Shown one piece after another: positions 16,694 through 26,361 of a stretch of DNA of 34,822 bases. The notes beneath the pieces are model-generated. The model saw only the letters and a program-made list of their open reading frames with translations. It did no database searches and was not told the origin of the DNA. Each line of letters opens with the position of its first letter. The first letter of the stretch is position 1. The translations under genes were made by a program, and so were the position numbers. This stretch comes from an uncultured Actinomycetes bacterium (lineage in GTDB: Bacteria; Actinomycetota; Acidimicrobiia; Acidimicrobiales; RAAP-2): positions 1 to 34,822 of the forward strand of contig CAIKBU010000068.1 in NCBI GenBank assembly GCA_903825765.1, written 5' to 3'.

Positions 16694-17305
16694 TTAGCCG
16701 ACGGCGTACTGGCGAGGTTCGACGTCGAAGTCAACATCCATTGGCTGGTCATCCACCATGGCCGGGTAGGCAGTAGCAGTTGAGCGAATGCCTAACGAGG
16801 AAGGCTCCAGATACCCGAGGGCGACGGCGACCAAGGCCAGGGCAACAAAGCCAATCAAAGCGCTTCCCGCGACGAACGCGCCATCGACGAAGAGCGACCC
16901 ACCGCCCAGAGCGGCTACCGCGGTCAACAGCACGGTGGACAGAGTGAGGCCAACAAACATTCGCGAGCGGCGAACGCGCATCGACGTCAGCGGACGAAGT
17001 GGCGCCTCCATGTCGATAAGCGCGTTCGGCACTGTCGCGTAGGCGGCGTAGGGATTGACTTTTTCGACCTCTACCAGATCCTCGTCGCGCACGACGCGCA
17101 GGTGTGGTCGGTTGTGACCAACCTCAAGTGGCACCTCATCTTCAAGGATGCGGGCGGGCTGCACGGAGTAGCCCTGGCGGCGCAGAATCTGCACGCCCTC
17201 GCGGAAGTTCAACATCGGCTTGTCGCCATTGGCCTCACGAAAACGGCGAACGGCGAACGGCGTGAGAAGTACGACCCACACGACGACGATGATGAGGACA
17301 ATCAT
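16694..17305 (-). CDS. Actinobacterial three-segment membrane protein, N-terminus like SepX-type proteins
   Basis: This 203-residue protein has a membrane segment at the very N-terminus (MIVLIIVVVWVVLLTPFAV), then a basic RRFRE and a cytoplasmic part of about 90 residues (MLNFREGVQILRRQGYSV, HLRVVRDEDL). Two further membrane segments lie at about 116-136 and 144-165, with an acidic C-terminal tail. A start of the type VVW-xxL-xP-xxxRR followed by F-xxxM/V-xxL is seen in actinobacterial membrane proteins including the Streptomyces cell-division protein SepX; that resemblance is from memory and limited to the N-terminus. Function is not assigned. It is downstream of cysH (97-base gap) and 15 bases from tRNA-Ala on the same strand. 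Confidence 0.6.
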   Translation of the reverse strand: MIVLIIVVVWVVLLTPFAVRRFREANGDKPMLNFREGVQILRRQGYSVQPARILEDEVPLEVGHNRPHLRVVRDEDLVEVEKVNPYAAYATVPNALIDMEAPLRPLTSMRVRRSRMFVGLTLSTVLLTAVAALGGGSLFVDGAFVAGSALIGFVALALVAVALGYLEPSSLGIRSTATAYPAMVDDQPMDVDFDVEPRQYAVG

Positions 17306-17402
17306 CGGTACGCCTGGTCAGATGAGCACGTATTCATTGAAGTCAAAAATACTTCTCGACCTGTTTCTAGTGGTGGATACTAAGCAACATTTCCTCGACG
17401 CT

Positions 17403-18080
17403 CTACGCCTCGTGGAGACCGCACTCGACCTTGTCCGCACCCGCCCAACGACCCGACCGACGATCGCCCGGGTTCAGTGGTTTCACGGTCACCGGAGCGC
17501 AACCAATCGAGGCGTAGCCCTGTGCCCACAGCGGATGCTCGGGAAGCTCATTCGAGGTGAGGTAGTAGGCAATGTCCTCGTCGGTCCACGTCGCGAGAGG
17601 ATTCACTTTCACGAGACCAAACTTGTCGTCCCACTGGACGATCGGCATGGTCGCTCGCGTTGCCGCATCGACCCGCTTCACCGCCGTGATCCATGCGGCG
17701 CGTTGCTCCACCGCGCGCTGGAGGGGCCCCACCTTGCGCACCTGACAGCAGCCCGTTGCGCCACACGGCGTATCGGCGGCGTCGAGGCCTGGGGCAGTCA
17801 CGGTGACGTTCAGACTCCACAACGCCGCAATCTCGTCTCGAAAGGCCAGCGTCTCGGGGAAATGCGCCTCAGTGTCGAGAAAGACAATCTCCGTGTCGGG
17901 CTGTTGTTGGTGAATCATGTGCAAGAGAGCGAGGTCCTCGAAGGAGCAGGCCATGGCGACATCGCTGCCGAAGCGCTCAAAGACCCAGCGCAGAATCTCA
18001 CTCGGCGCAGCATTGGCCAAGGCGGCATCAGCCGCAGCGATCTCGGCGAGGAGTTCGGGAGTTGGTGTCGTCATGCTCAT
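17403..18080 (-). CDS. cysH: Adenylyl-sulfate (APS/PAPS) reductase, thioredoxin-dependent
   Basis: This 225-residue enzyme reduces activated sulfate to sulfite. CSFEDLALLHM, VFLDTEAHFPET and the C-terminal ECGLHEA (catalytic Cys220) are standard CysH features. The Cys pair Cys111-Cys112 in TGCCQVRK and Cys194 in SIGCAP belong to the [4Fe-4S] subgroup that uses APS directly. The usual fourth ligand, at position 197 of CAPC, is Val (GTG codon) here. No cysC kinase is seen in the window, which fits direct APS use. It is divergent from cysDN across 103 bases holding an inverted repeat. The ATG at 18080 has a second ATG two codons later; no strong ribosome site separates them. Confidence 0.92.
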   Translation of the reverse strand: MSMTTPTPELLAEIAAADAALANAAPSEILRWVFERFGSDVAMACSFEDLALLHMIHQQQPDTEIVFLDTEAHFPETLAFRDEIAALWSLNVTVTAPGLDAADTPCGATGCCQVRKVGPLQRAVEQRAAWITAVKRVDAATRATMPIVQWDDKFGLVKVNPLATWTDEDIAYYLTSNELPEHPLWAQGYASIGCAPVTVKPLNPGDRRSGRWAGADKVECGLHEA

Positions 18081-18106
18081 AACCCTAAACGGTTGCTTTC
18101 TCTTAC

Positions 18107-18131
18107 ATTCTCTAGTGACTTTGTAGAGTAT
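18107..18131. promoter_or_regulatory. Candidate operator between cysH and cysD
   Basis: ATTCTCTA (18107-18114) and TAGAGTAT (18124-18131) form an inverted repeat matching at 7 of 8 positions with a 9-base spacer. It sits centrally in the divergent control region. A further CTAGAG follows at 18133-18138. A shared sulfur-responsive repressor is the obvious idea, but I cannot name the protein. Confidence 0.45.
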
Positions 18132-18183
18132 CCTAGAGCGTTGTGTCTACCACTGCCCACTCCCTCTCCTTAGGCTCTCTCTG

Positions 18184-19077
18184 ATGACTGATCACCTCGA
18201 CCTGCTGGAATCCCACGCAATTTTCATTCTTCGCGAGGTTGTCGCTGAGTGTGAACGTCCCGTGCTCTTGTTCTCAGGCGGCAAGGACTCAGCCGTGCTG
18301 TTGCACCTCGCGGGTAAGGCCTTCGCCCCAGCCGCACTCCCCTTCCCCGTTATGCACATCGACACCGGCTACAACTTCCCCGAGGTGCTGGAGTTCCGCG
18401 ACCGTGCCGTTGCGCGACATGACGCTCGCCTGATTGTGGCCTCCGTTGAGGAGACAATCCGTCAGGGCAAGGCCGCCGACCCCGGGCACCTCGGTTCACG
18501 CAACCGTATTCAGACGACCACGCTGCTCGACGCCATTACCGAGAACCGTTTCGACGCCGCCTTTGGCGGTGCGCGCCGCGACGAGGACAAGGCTCGCGCC
18601 AAGGAGCGCATCCTGTCCTTCCGCGATGCCTTTGGTCAGTGGGACCCCAAGGCCCAACGCCCGGAACTCTGGCAGCTCTACCACGGCAAAGTCAACGAGG
18701 GAGAGCACCTTCGGGCCTTCCCCTTGTCGGACTGGACGGAACTCGACATCTGGCAGTACATCGAACGTGAAGAGATGGACCTGCCGTCGATCTACTTCGC
18801 CCACGAGCGCGACGTCGTGTTGCGTGACGGCATGTGGCTCGCCATTGGTGACTTCGTCGAACTACGCGACGGCGAAGTCGTCGAAGTGCGTTCCGTGCGC
18901 TACCGCACGGTTGGCGACGCCAACTTGACCGGGGCCGTCTTGTCCGACGCCGCCACCCGATCAGACATTGTCGCCGAGGTCGCGCTCGCCAATGTTTCTG
19001 AGCGCGGGGCTACTCGAGGAGACGACAAGTTCTCCGAGAGCGCGATGGAAGACCGCAAGCGAGAGGGCTACTTCTAA
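18184..19077 (+). CDS. cysD: Sulfate adenylyltransferase subunit 2
   Basis: This 297-residue ATP-pyrophosphatase subunit forms APS from sulfate and ATP together with CysN. The PP-loop SGGKDS is at 31-36 (VLLFSGGKDSAVLLHLAGKA). FPVMHIDTGYNFPEVLEFRD, the AFGGARRDEDKARAKER stretch and WTELDIWQYI are all typical of CysD. The C-terminus MEDRKREGYF is the family's conserved tail. Length matches the usual 300. The ATG at 18184 has only weak complementarity upstream. The stop overlaps the cysN start by one base (TAATG), so translation of the two subunits is probably coupled. Confidence 0.96.
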   Translation: MTDHLDLLESHAIFILREVVAECERPVLLFSGGKDSAVLLHLAGKAFAPAALPFPVMHIDTGYNFPEVLEFRDRAVARHDARLIVASVEETIRQGKAADPGHLGSRNRIQTTTLLDAITENRFDAAFGGARRDEDKARAKERILSFRDAFGQWDPKAQRPELWQLYHGKVNEGEHLRAFPLSDWTELDIWQYIEREEMDLPSIYFAHERDVVLRDGMWLAIGDFVELRDGEVVEVRSVRYRTVGDANLTGAVLSDAATRSDIVAEVALANVSERGATRGDDKFSESAMEDRKREGYF

Positions 19078-20330
19078 TGTCATTTGCCACCAAGGACCTC
19101 CTGCGTCTGGCCACGGTTGGATCGGTAGACGACGGAAAGTCGACGCTGATTGGTCGACTCCTCGTCGACACGCGCCAACTCTTCGATGACCAACTCGACG
19201 CGGTCGCCACCGCCTCCCAGAACCGCGGCGTCGGCGACCTCGACCTGAGTTTTGTGACCGATGGCCTGCGCGCCGAGCGTGAGCAGGGCATCACCATTGA
19301 CGTGGCCTACCGTTACGCCTCAACCCCGACGCGCAAGTTCATCATCGCGGACTGCCCCGGACATGTCCAGTACACCCGCAACATGGCCACGGGTGCCTCG
19401 ACGGCCGACCTCGCCCTCGTGGTGCTCAACGTGGCCCACGGCATCAAGGAACAGACCCGCCGTCACCTCTGCATTGCCGCCCTGCTGGGCGTGCGCACGG
19501 CCATTATCGCCATCAACAAGATGGACGCCGTTGACTGGTCCGAGTCCACGTTCCGTGCCGTTGTCGACGACGTCACCGCCTTAACGACGCAACTGGGCTT
19601 CACCTCAGTGACCGCCATCCCCGTCTCGGCCCTGCTGGGCGAAAACGTGGTCGACCGCTCGGCTCACCTCGAGTGGTATGACGGTCCCACCGTTCTTCAG
19701 GCACTCGACGCCGCGCCCGCTGGCACCTGGGCGACCTCCGCGGGGGCCCGTCTGCCAATTCAGCGTGTGCTGCGCCAAGTTGGTGGCGGACGCACGTACG
19801 CCGGTATGGTCGCCGGCGCACCGCTGCGCGACGGTGATGAAGTCGTGCTTCTCCCCGCGGGACTCACGACCACTATCAATGCGATGCAGTCAGGATCTGG
19901 CCCTCGCCACGCCGCCACGGCTGGCCTCTCTATTGACGTAGGGCTGGCCCACGAGACCGACGCTGGCCGTGGCGACATGCTCGCCACGGCTCCTCTCCCG
20001 ACCGTGACCAAAGAGTTCGTGGCCACCGTGTGTTGGTTTGGCGACGCCACCGTTCGCGCGGGACAGCGCCTGCGCCTCAAGCACACCACTCGGCTCACCC
20101 CCGCTCGCTTGGGCGCCATCGAGGGGTCGGTTGATATCGCCACCTTGAGCGTCACGGCAACTGAGACGTTGACCACCAACGACATCGGGCTCGTCACCAT
20201 GCAAACGGCCGATCCGTTAGTGGTGGATGACTACCAGGTCAACCGCGTCACCGGGAGTTTCGTGCTCATTGATGAAGTCACCAACGCCACCGTGGCGGCC
20301 GGCATGGTCGGACGGGCGTCCTTCCTCTAG
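19077..20330 (+). CDS. cysN: Sulfate adenylyltransferase subunit 1 (GTPase)
   Basis: This GTPase subunit of 417 residues drives APS formation by CysD. The G1 loop GSVDDGKST is at 15-23, the switch region EREQGITIDVAY follows, then the G3 DCPGHVQYTRNMATGAS and the G4 INKMDAVDW. Elongation-factor-like beta-barrel domains 2 and 3 complete the protein. There is no C-terminal APS-kinase (CysC) domain, so PAPS formation is not encoded here. It is somewhat shorter than the E. coli protein (475). The TAG stop falls in a CTAG shared with the stop of the convergent membrane-protein gene. Confidence 0.95.
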   Translation: MSFATKDLLRLATVGSVDDGKSTLIGRLLVDTRQLFDDQLDAVATASQNRGVGDLDLSFVTDGLRAEREQGITIDVAYRYASTPTRKFIIADCPGHVQYTRNMATGASTADLALVVLNVAHGIKEQTRRHLCIAALLGVRTAIIAINKMDAVDWSESTFRAVVDDVTALTTQLGFTSVTAIPVSALLGENVVDRSAHLEWYDGPTVLQALDAAPAGTWATSAGARLPIQRVLRQVGGGRTYAGMVAGAPLRDGDEVVLLPAGLTTTINAMQSGSGPRHAATAGLSIDVGLAHETDAGRGDMLATAPLPTVTKEFVATVCWFGDATVRAGQRLRLKHTTRLTPARLGAIEGSVDIATLSVTATETLTTNDIGLVTMQTADPLVVDDYQVNRVTGSFVLIDEVTNATVAAGMVGRASFL

Positions 20331-20791
20331 TTCAGAGGCTGCCAAATCATCACGATGAACGCGAGCGCCACGAGCGTGAGCAGAACGTCAACGGACCGAC
20401 CAAATGTGGCCCCGCTTTGCGGCGAAGCAACGCCGTCCGAAGCGATCGTCGCCGCGAGGCGACGCTCAGCGGGCAAGACGCGCGCCTCCAGGTGACCAGC
20501 CGCCAGGAGCCATAACAGCATGGCAATGCCGATGTAGGCGTGCTTGAAACTCACGGTAGCTCCGCCGATGCCGACCAACGCCATACCCGTTACTGGCATC
20601 AAGTGCACGACCCGAGCGGCCATGTTGCTGCGCTGAGGAAACTGGCGCTTCTGCACCTCAGCACTGGCACCCTTGGCGACTTTTGCTCCCGCCATACGCA
20701 GCACGACGAACACGGCCATGGCGGCGACCGCCAGAATGATGTGAAGGGCCAACATGATGTCGTAGGGAACGGAATTAAAGGTTGCGATCAT
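20327..20791 (-). CDS. Four-segment integral membrane protein, DUF2269-like
   Basis: This 154-residue hydrophobic protein has membrane segments at about 11-30 (MLALHIILAVAAMAVFVVL), 63-80 (LMPVTGMALVGIGG), 86-104 (AYIGIAMLLWLLAAGHL) and 133-150 (VLLTLVALAFIVMIW). A His in the first segment and a Pro-x-Thr-Gly in the second are reminiscent of DUF2269/CopD-like proteins, but the match is loose. No function is assigned. Its stop and the cysN stop use the same palindromic CTAG (20327-20330), so the genes overlap by four bases tail to tail. It lies 22 bases upstream of nothing on its own strand except murA, which ends the opposite way in order, so it is likely transcribed alone. Confidence 0.65.
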   Translation of the reverse strand: MIATFNSVPYDIMLALHIILAVAAMAVFVVLRMAGAKVAKGASAEVQKRQFPQRSNMAARVVHLMPVTGMALVGIGGATVSFKHAYIGIAMLLWLLAAGHLEARVLPAERRLAATIASDGVASPQSGATFGRSVDVLLTLVALAFIVMIWQPLN

Positions 20792-20813
20792 AGAAATGAA
20801 TGGTACTCGGACT

Positions 20814-22076
20814 TTAATTACTCAGGCGGGTCACGTTCGCCCCGAGCGAGGCCAATCGTCCGGGAAGGTCGTCGTAGCCACGTTCGACGTGATCAATACC
20901 GCTCACGGTCGTTGTCCCCGCCGCCACGAGTCCCGCCAGCACCAAGGCGGCGGCCGCTCGAATATCGCTCCCGTAGACGGTGGTGCCCCGCAACTCGTCA
21001 ACGCCACGAATCATGGCGTGGTGACCCTCGGTGGCGATACTGGCTCCGAGTTTGATGAGTTCGTCGACGTAACGAAAGCGCCCCACAAACAGATTCTCGG
21101 AGACGATTGACACGCCGTCGGCGGTCGACAGCATGGTGGTAATCAGTGGCTTGTAGTCCGTCGCGACGCCCGGATAGGGCAACGTCGAAACGTCACAGGA
21201 GCGGATGCGGGCGGGTCCCCGCACCCGAATGCCGTCAGTGCTGTCCACGTCGCCGCCCATCGCAGTCAACTTGCGAAGCAACGTCACCATGTGTGCGCCA
21301 TTCGCATCGACCACGTGGACGTCACCGCCGGTGATCATGGCCGCGGCGAGGTAGGTGGCCGTGACGATGCGATCGGTCACCACGTGGTGGCGAGCGGGCT
21401 GCAGCACCTCCACGCCCTGAATAATCAGGCGAGAGGTGCCCAGCCCCTCAATCTGAGCCCCCATGGCGACGAGTTGACGTCCGAGGTCCTCGACTTCCGG
21501 TTCGCGTGCAGCATTGTCGATGACCGTCCGACCGTCGGCGAGCACCGCGGCCATCAGCAAGTTATCAGTGGCCGTGTGGCTCGGGTATTCGAGAGTGATG
21601 TGCGTCGCCTGGAGCCGACCGGACACTCGAGCCCGAATGAAATGGCGATCATTCTCAAAGACGGCCCCCATTGCTCCGAGTCCGTCCGTGTGGAAATTGA
21701 TGGGACGATGGCCAAAGTCATCCCCTCCCGGTAACGCCATGGTGGCCTCGCCACAGCGAGCGAGCAGTGGTCCGAGCACCACGATCGAGGCTCGCATCGC
21801 TTCAAACAGATGAGCGGGCGCCTGAGGAATAATGTCGCTTGTTTCGGGCACCGTAATAGCCAACTCATTGGGACCAACCGTGGCCACGCGGCAGCCAAGT
21901 GCTTCGAGCAGTTCGCACATTGTGACCACGTCCGCGATGGCGGGGACGTTGGTGAGGTGATGCGTGCCCGACGCCACCAGACAGGCGGCCATCTGCTTGA
22001 GTACAGCATTTTTCGCCCCCAGTGCCGTTATGGCGCCCGAGAGAGGCCCAGAGGGTGTCAAAACAACAGAAGTCAC
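20814..22076 (-). CDS. murA: UDP-N-acetylglucosamine 1-carboxyvinyltransferase
   Basis: This 420-residue enzyme makes the first committed step of peptidoglycan synthesis, adding enolpyruvate from PEP to UDP-GlcNAc. GAKNAVLKQM at 20-29 contains the conserved Lys-Asn pair. The catalytic loop reads ALPGGDDFGHRPIN, placing Asp119 where most bacteria have the fosfomycin-reactive Cys. HTDGLGAMGA, ITLEYPSHTATDNLLMAA and PYPGVATDYKPLI are further family motifs. The start is GTG at 22076. It is divergent from glpX with 62 bases between. The Cys-to-Asp change is known from mycobacteria and chlamydiae and predicts intrinsic fosfomycin resistance. Confidence 0.95.
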   Translation of the reverse strand: MTSVVLTPSGPLSGAITALGAKNAVLKQMAACLVASGTHHLTNVPAIADVVTMCELLEALGCRVATVGPNELAITVPETSDIIPQAPAHLFEAMRASIVVLGPLLARCGEATMALPGGDDFGHRPINFHTDGLGAMGAVFENDRHFIRARVSGRLQATHITLEYPSHTATDNLLMAAVLADGRTVIDNAAREPEVEDLGRQLVAMGAQIEGLGTSRLIIQGVEVLQPARHHVVTDRIVTATYLAAAMITGGDVHVVDANGAHMVTLLRKLTAMGGDVDSTDGIRVRGPARIRSCDVSTLPYPGVATDYKPLITTMLSTADGVSIVSENLFVGRFRYVDELIKLGASIATEGHHAMIRGVDELRGTTVYGSDIRAAAALVLAGLVAAGTTTVSGIDHVERGYDDLPGRLASLGANVTRLSN

Positions 22077-22124
22077 CCTGACAGTATGCCCGAGTCCACA
22101 CCACCTCTGTCCTCGCCGGAGCGG

Positions 22125-22138
22125 TAGCCTACTGTTCT
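22125..22138 (+). promoter_or_regulatory. Possible -10 element for a leaderless glpX mRNA
   Basis: TAGCCT at 22125-22130 fits TANNNT and ends 8 bases before the glpX ATG, so transcription would begin at about 22137-22139. No ribosome site precedes the ATG, in line with a leaderless message. No good -35 element was found, so this is tentative. Confidence 0.35.
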
Positions 22139-23125
22139 ATGCTCCGACCAAGTCACCCCGACCGCAACCTCGCCCTCGAAATGGTGCGCGTTACCGAGGC
22201 GGCGGCCGTGGCGGCCGCACGATGGACGGGTCGCGGTGATAAGAATGCGGCCGACGGCGCGGCCGTTGACGCGATGCGATTCGTGCTTGGCGGCGTCACG
22301 ATGGACGGTGTGGTCATTATTGGTGAGGGTGAGAAAGACGAAGCCCCGATGCTCTACAACGGTGAGCGCATTGGCAATGGTGAACTGCCGCAGATGGACA
22401 TTGCCGTTGACCCGGTCGATGGTACGTCGCTCACCGCCTCGGGACGCAACGGAGCCCTCTCGGTTATCGCCCTCGCGGAGAAGGGCTCTATGTTCAACCC
22501 GGGACCCTGCTTTTATATGAACAAGATTGCTGTCGGCCCCCGTGGCCGTGGCGTCATTGACATCACGGCCAGTGCCAGCGACAACATCAAGGCATTGGCG
22601 AGCAAACTGAAGAAGTCGGTCCAAGACGTCAGCATCGTCGTTTTGGATCGCCCGCGCCACCATGCGCTCGTCGCCGAAATCCGTGAACTCGGTGCCCGCG
22701 TCCTGTCTATTTCCGATGGCGACGTCGCCGGTGCGATTGCGACGTCGTGGCCCAACTCCGGCGTCGACCTCCTCATGGGCATTGGCGGGACTCCCGAAGG
22801 AGTAATTACCGCGGCCGCCTTGAAGGGCCTCGGTGGGGAGATTCAGGGGCGGTTACACGCGACCTCACCCGAGAGCCAAGCCCAGGCCGAAGCGTTGGGC
22901 TACGACTTTTCTCGCGTGCTGCACACCAACGACTTAGTTGCGAGTGACGATTGTTTCTTCGCCGCCACCGCGATTACCGACGGTGACGTCTTACGCGGCG
23001 TCCGTTTCCACGACTTTGGCGCGACCACGCAATCGTTAGTGGTGCGTAGTCGTTCGGGCACGGTACGAACCATTGAGACATTCCACCGGCACGACAAGTT
23101 ACAGGAATTCACCAACGCAATTTAA
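22139..23125 (+). CDS. glpX: Fructose-1,6-bisphosphatase, class II
   Basis: This 328-residue enzyme hydrolyses fructose 1,6-bisphosphate in gluconeogenesis, and in some bacteria also sedoheptulose 1,7-bisphosphate. Metal-binding motifs are clear: GEGEKDEAPMLYNGE at 62-76 and AVDPVDGTSLTASG at 89-102. The segment GIGGTPEGVITAAALKGLGG and the late FSRVLHTNDLVASDDCFFAAT are further GlpX hallmarks. Length is normal (about 320-340). It is the usual gluconeogenic phosphatase of actinobacteria. It is divergent from murA; the CBS-pair gene follows 73 bases downstream on the same strand but has its own ribosome site. Confidence 0.96.
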   Translation: MLRPSHPDRNLALEMVRVTEAAAVAAARWTGRGDKNAADGAAVDAMRFVLGGVTMDGVVIIGEGEKDEAPMLYNGERIGNGELPQMDIAVDPVDGTSLTASGRNGALSVIALAEKGSMFNPGPCFYMNKIAVGPRGRGVIDITASASDNIKALASKLKKSVQDVSIVVLDRPRHHALVAEIRELGARVLSISDGDVAGAIATSWPNSGVDLLMGIGGTPEGVITAAALKGLGGEIQGRLHATSPESQAQAEALGYDFSRVLHTNDLVASDDCFFAATAITDGDVLRGVRFHDFGATTQSLVVRSRSGTVRTIETFHRHDKLQEFTNAI

Positions 23126-23198
23126 CGTCGTCTCTTCGTTCGGTATAGAGTGAACGGACTGTGACAAAACAGTGCTTACGACACCGGGGGGAGTCAGT

Positions 23199-23630
23199 AT
23201 GAAAGTTGCCGCAATGTTGGCCGCGAAGGGGCGAGAGGTCGCCACTATTTCACAGAGTCAGTCGTTCGCCGACGCTGTGCACATGCTCAAGGAACGTCGA
23301 ATTGGTGCACTGGTTGTCACCGGTGGCTTTCCACCACTCGTCGGCATCTTCTCCGAACGTGATGTTGTGCGTGCGATCGCCGAGCATGGCGCCGCGGCAC
23401 TCACCATGCCGGTCTCGGCCTTCATGAGCCCGCAGGTAACAACTTGCACCGAGTCAGCCAGCGCCGACGGACTTATGGCGCTCATGACGGACCAGCGCAT
23501 TCGCCACGTTCCCGTTATCGACAACAACGTGCTCGTCGGCATGATTTCCATCGGTGACGTTGTCAAGTCGCGACTCGCCGAACTCGAACACGAAAAGCGC
23601 GATCTCTTGGATTACGTTTCGGCTCGCTAG
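23199..23630 (+). CDS. Stand-alone CBS-pair protein
   Basis: This 143-residue protein consists of two CBS motifs. The first spans about 7-63 (VATISQSQSFADAVHMLKERRIGALVV, GIFSERDVVRAI) and the second about 75-130 (VTTCTESASADGLMALM, RIRHVPVIDNNVLVGMISIGD). Such pairs bind adenosyl ligands such as AMP, ATP or SAM and act as energy sensors. The partner is unknown. The ATG at 23199 is preferred over 23172 because GGGGGGAG precedes it by 5 bases and the family begins at KVAAML. A short helical tail (VVKSRLAELEHEKRDLLDYV) ends the protein. A bidirectional terminator follows. Confidence 0.9.
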   Translation: MKVAAMLAAKGREVATISQSQSFADAVHMLKERRIGALVVTGGFPPLVGIFSERDVVRAIAEHGAAALTMPVSAFMSPQVTTCTESASADGLMALMTDQRIRHVPVIDNNVLVGMISIGDVVKSRLAELEHEKRDLLDYVSAR

Positions 23631-23669
23631 CCGTTCCCTCACCGGGTCACGCACGCTCGCCTTAAATGA

Positions 23670-23702
23670 AAAAATGCCCACGATAATCGCGTGGGCATTT
23701 TT
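23670..23702. terminator. Bidirectional intrinsic terminator
   Basis: A perfect 13-bp stem (AAAAATGCCCACG, 23670-23682, with CGTGGGCATTTTT, 23690-23702) has a 7-base loop. It gives a GC stem with a T run in both directions. It separates the CBS-pair gene from the convergent ATP synthase gene train and marks the end of both. Confidence 0.95.
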
Positions 23703-23711
23703 CATGAGTAC

Positions 23712-23990
23712 TCAATTGAGCTGCTTGGCAACTCCCGCGAGAATGGTCGCGCGAGTCACGCCCTCTTCACCCGACGGGCCCACCTGGAAGTAGCCACTCT
23801 CGATTTCAAACGAGAGCACGCCTTCCGGGGCCGCCACGCGGACAATGCCCGCGACGAGGTCACCCACCGTTGGGGTGTGCTGCGGCATCACCGTGAATTC
23901 GCCCTCGGAGGAGCGAGCCATAACGGCCGACGCGCTCCCCTTCCAGAGAGCCGCCTCGGGCGTCACGATTTCAACGAGCAGCGAACCCAT
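23712..23990 (-). CDS. atpC: ATP synthase F1 subunit epsilon, short form
   Basis: This 92-residue protein is the N-terminal beta-sandwich of subunit epsilon: LLVEIVTPEAALWKGSASAV, EGEFTVMPQHTPTVGDLVAG, then LSFEIESGYFQVGPSGEEGVTRATILA. Most epsilon subunits have about 130 residues, with a C-terminal helical hairpin that can inhibit ATP hydrolysis; that hairpin is absent here. The remaining part still binds gamma and the c-ring. It begins 2 bases after atpD and is the last gene of the train before the terminator. Confidence 0.93.
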   Translation of the reverse strand: MGSLLVEIVTPEAALWKGSASAVMARSSEGEFTVMPQHTPTVGDLVAGIVRVAAPEGVLSFEIESGYFQVGPSGEEGVTRATILAGVAKQLN

Positions 23991-23992
23991 CG

Positions 23993-26327
<2,335 letters not shown>

Positions 26328-26361
26328 TGCTCCTCCTTTCTTTCTCGATCGTTACGTTGAA

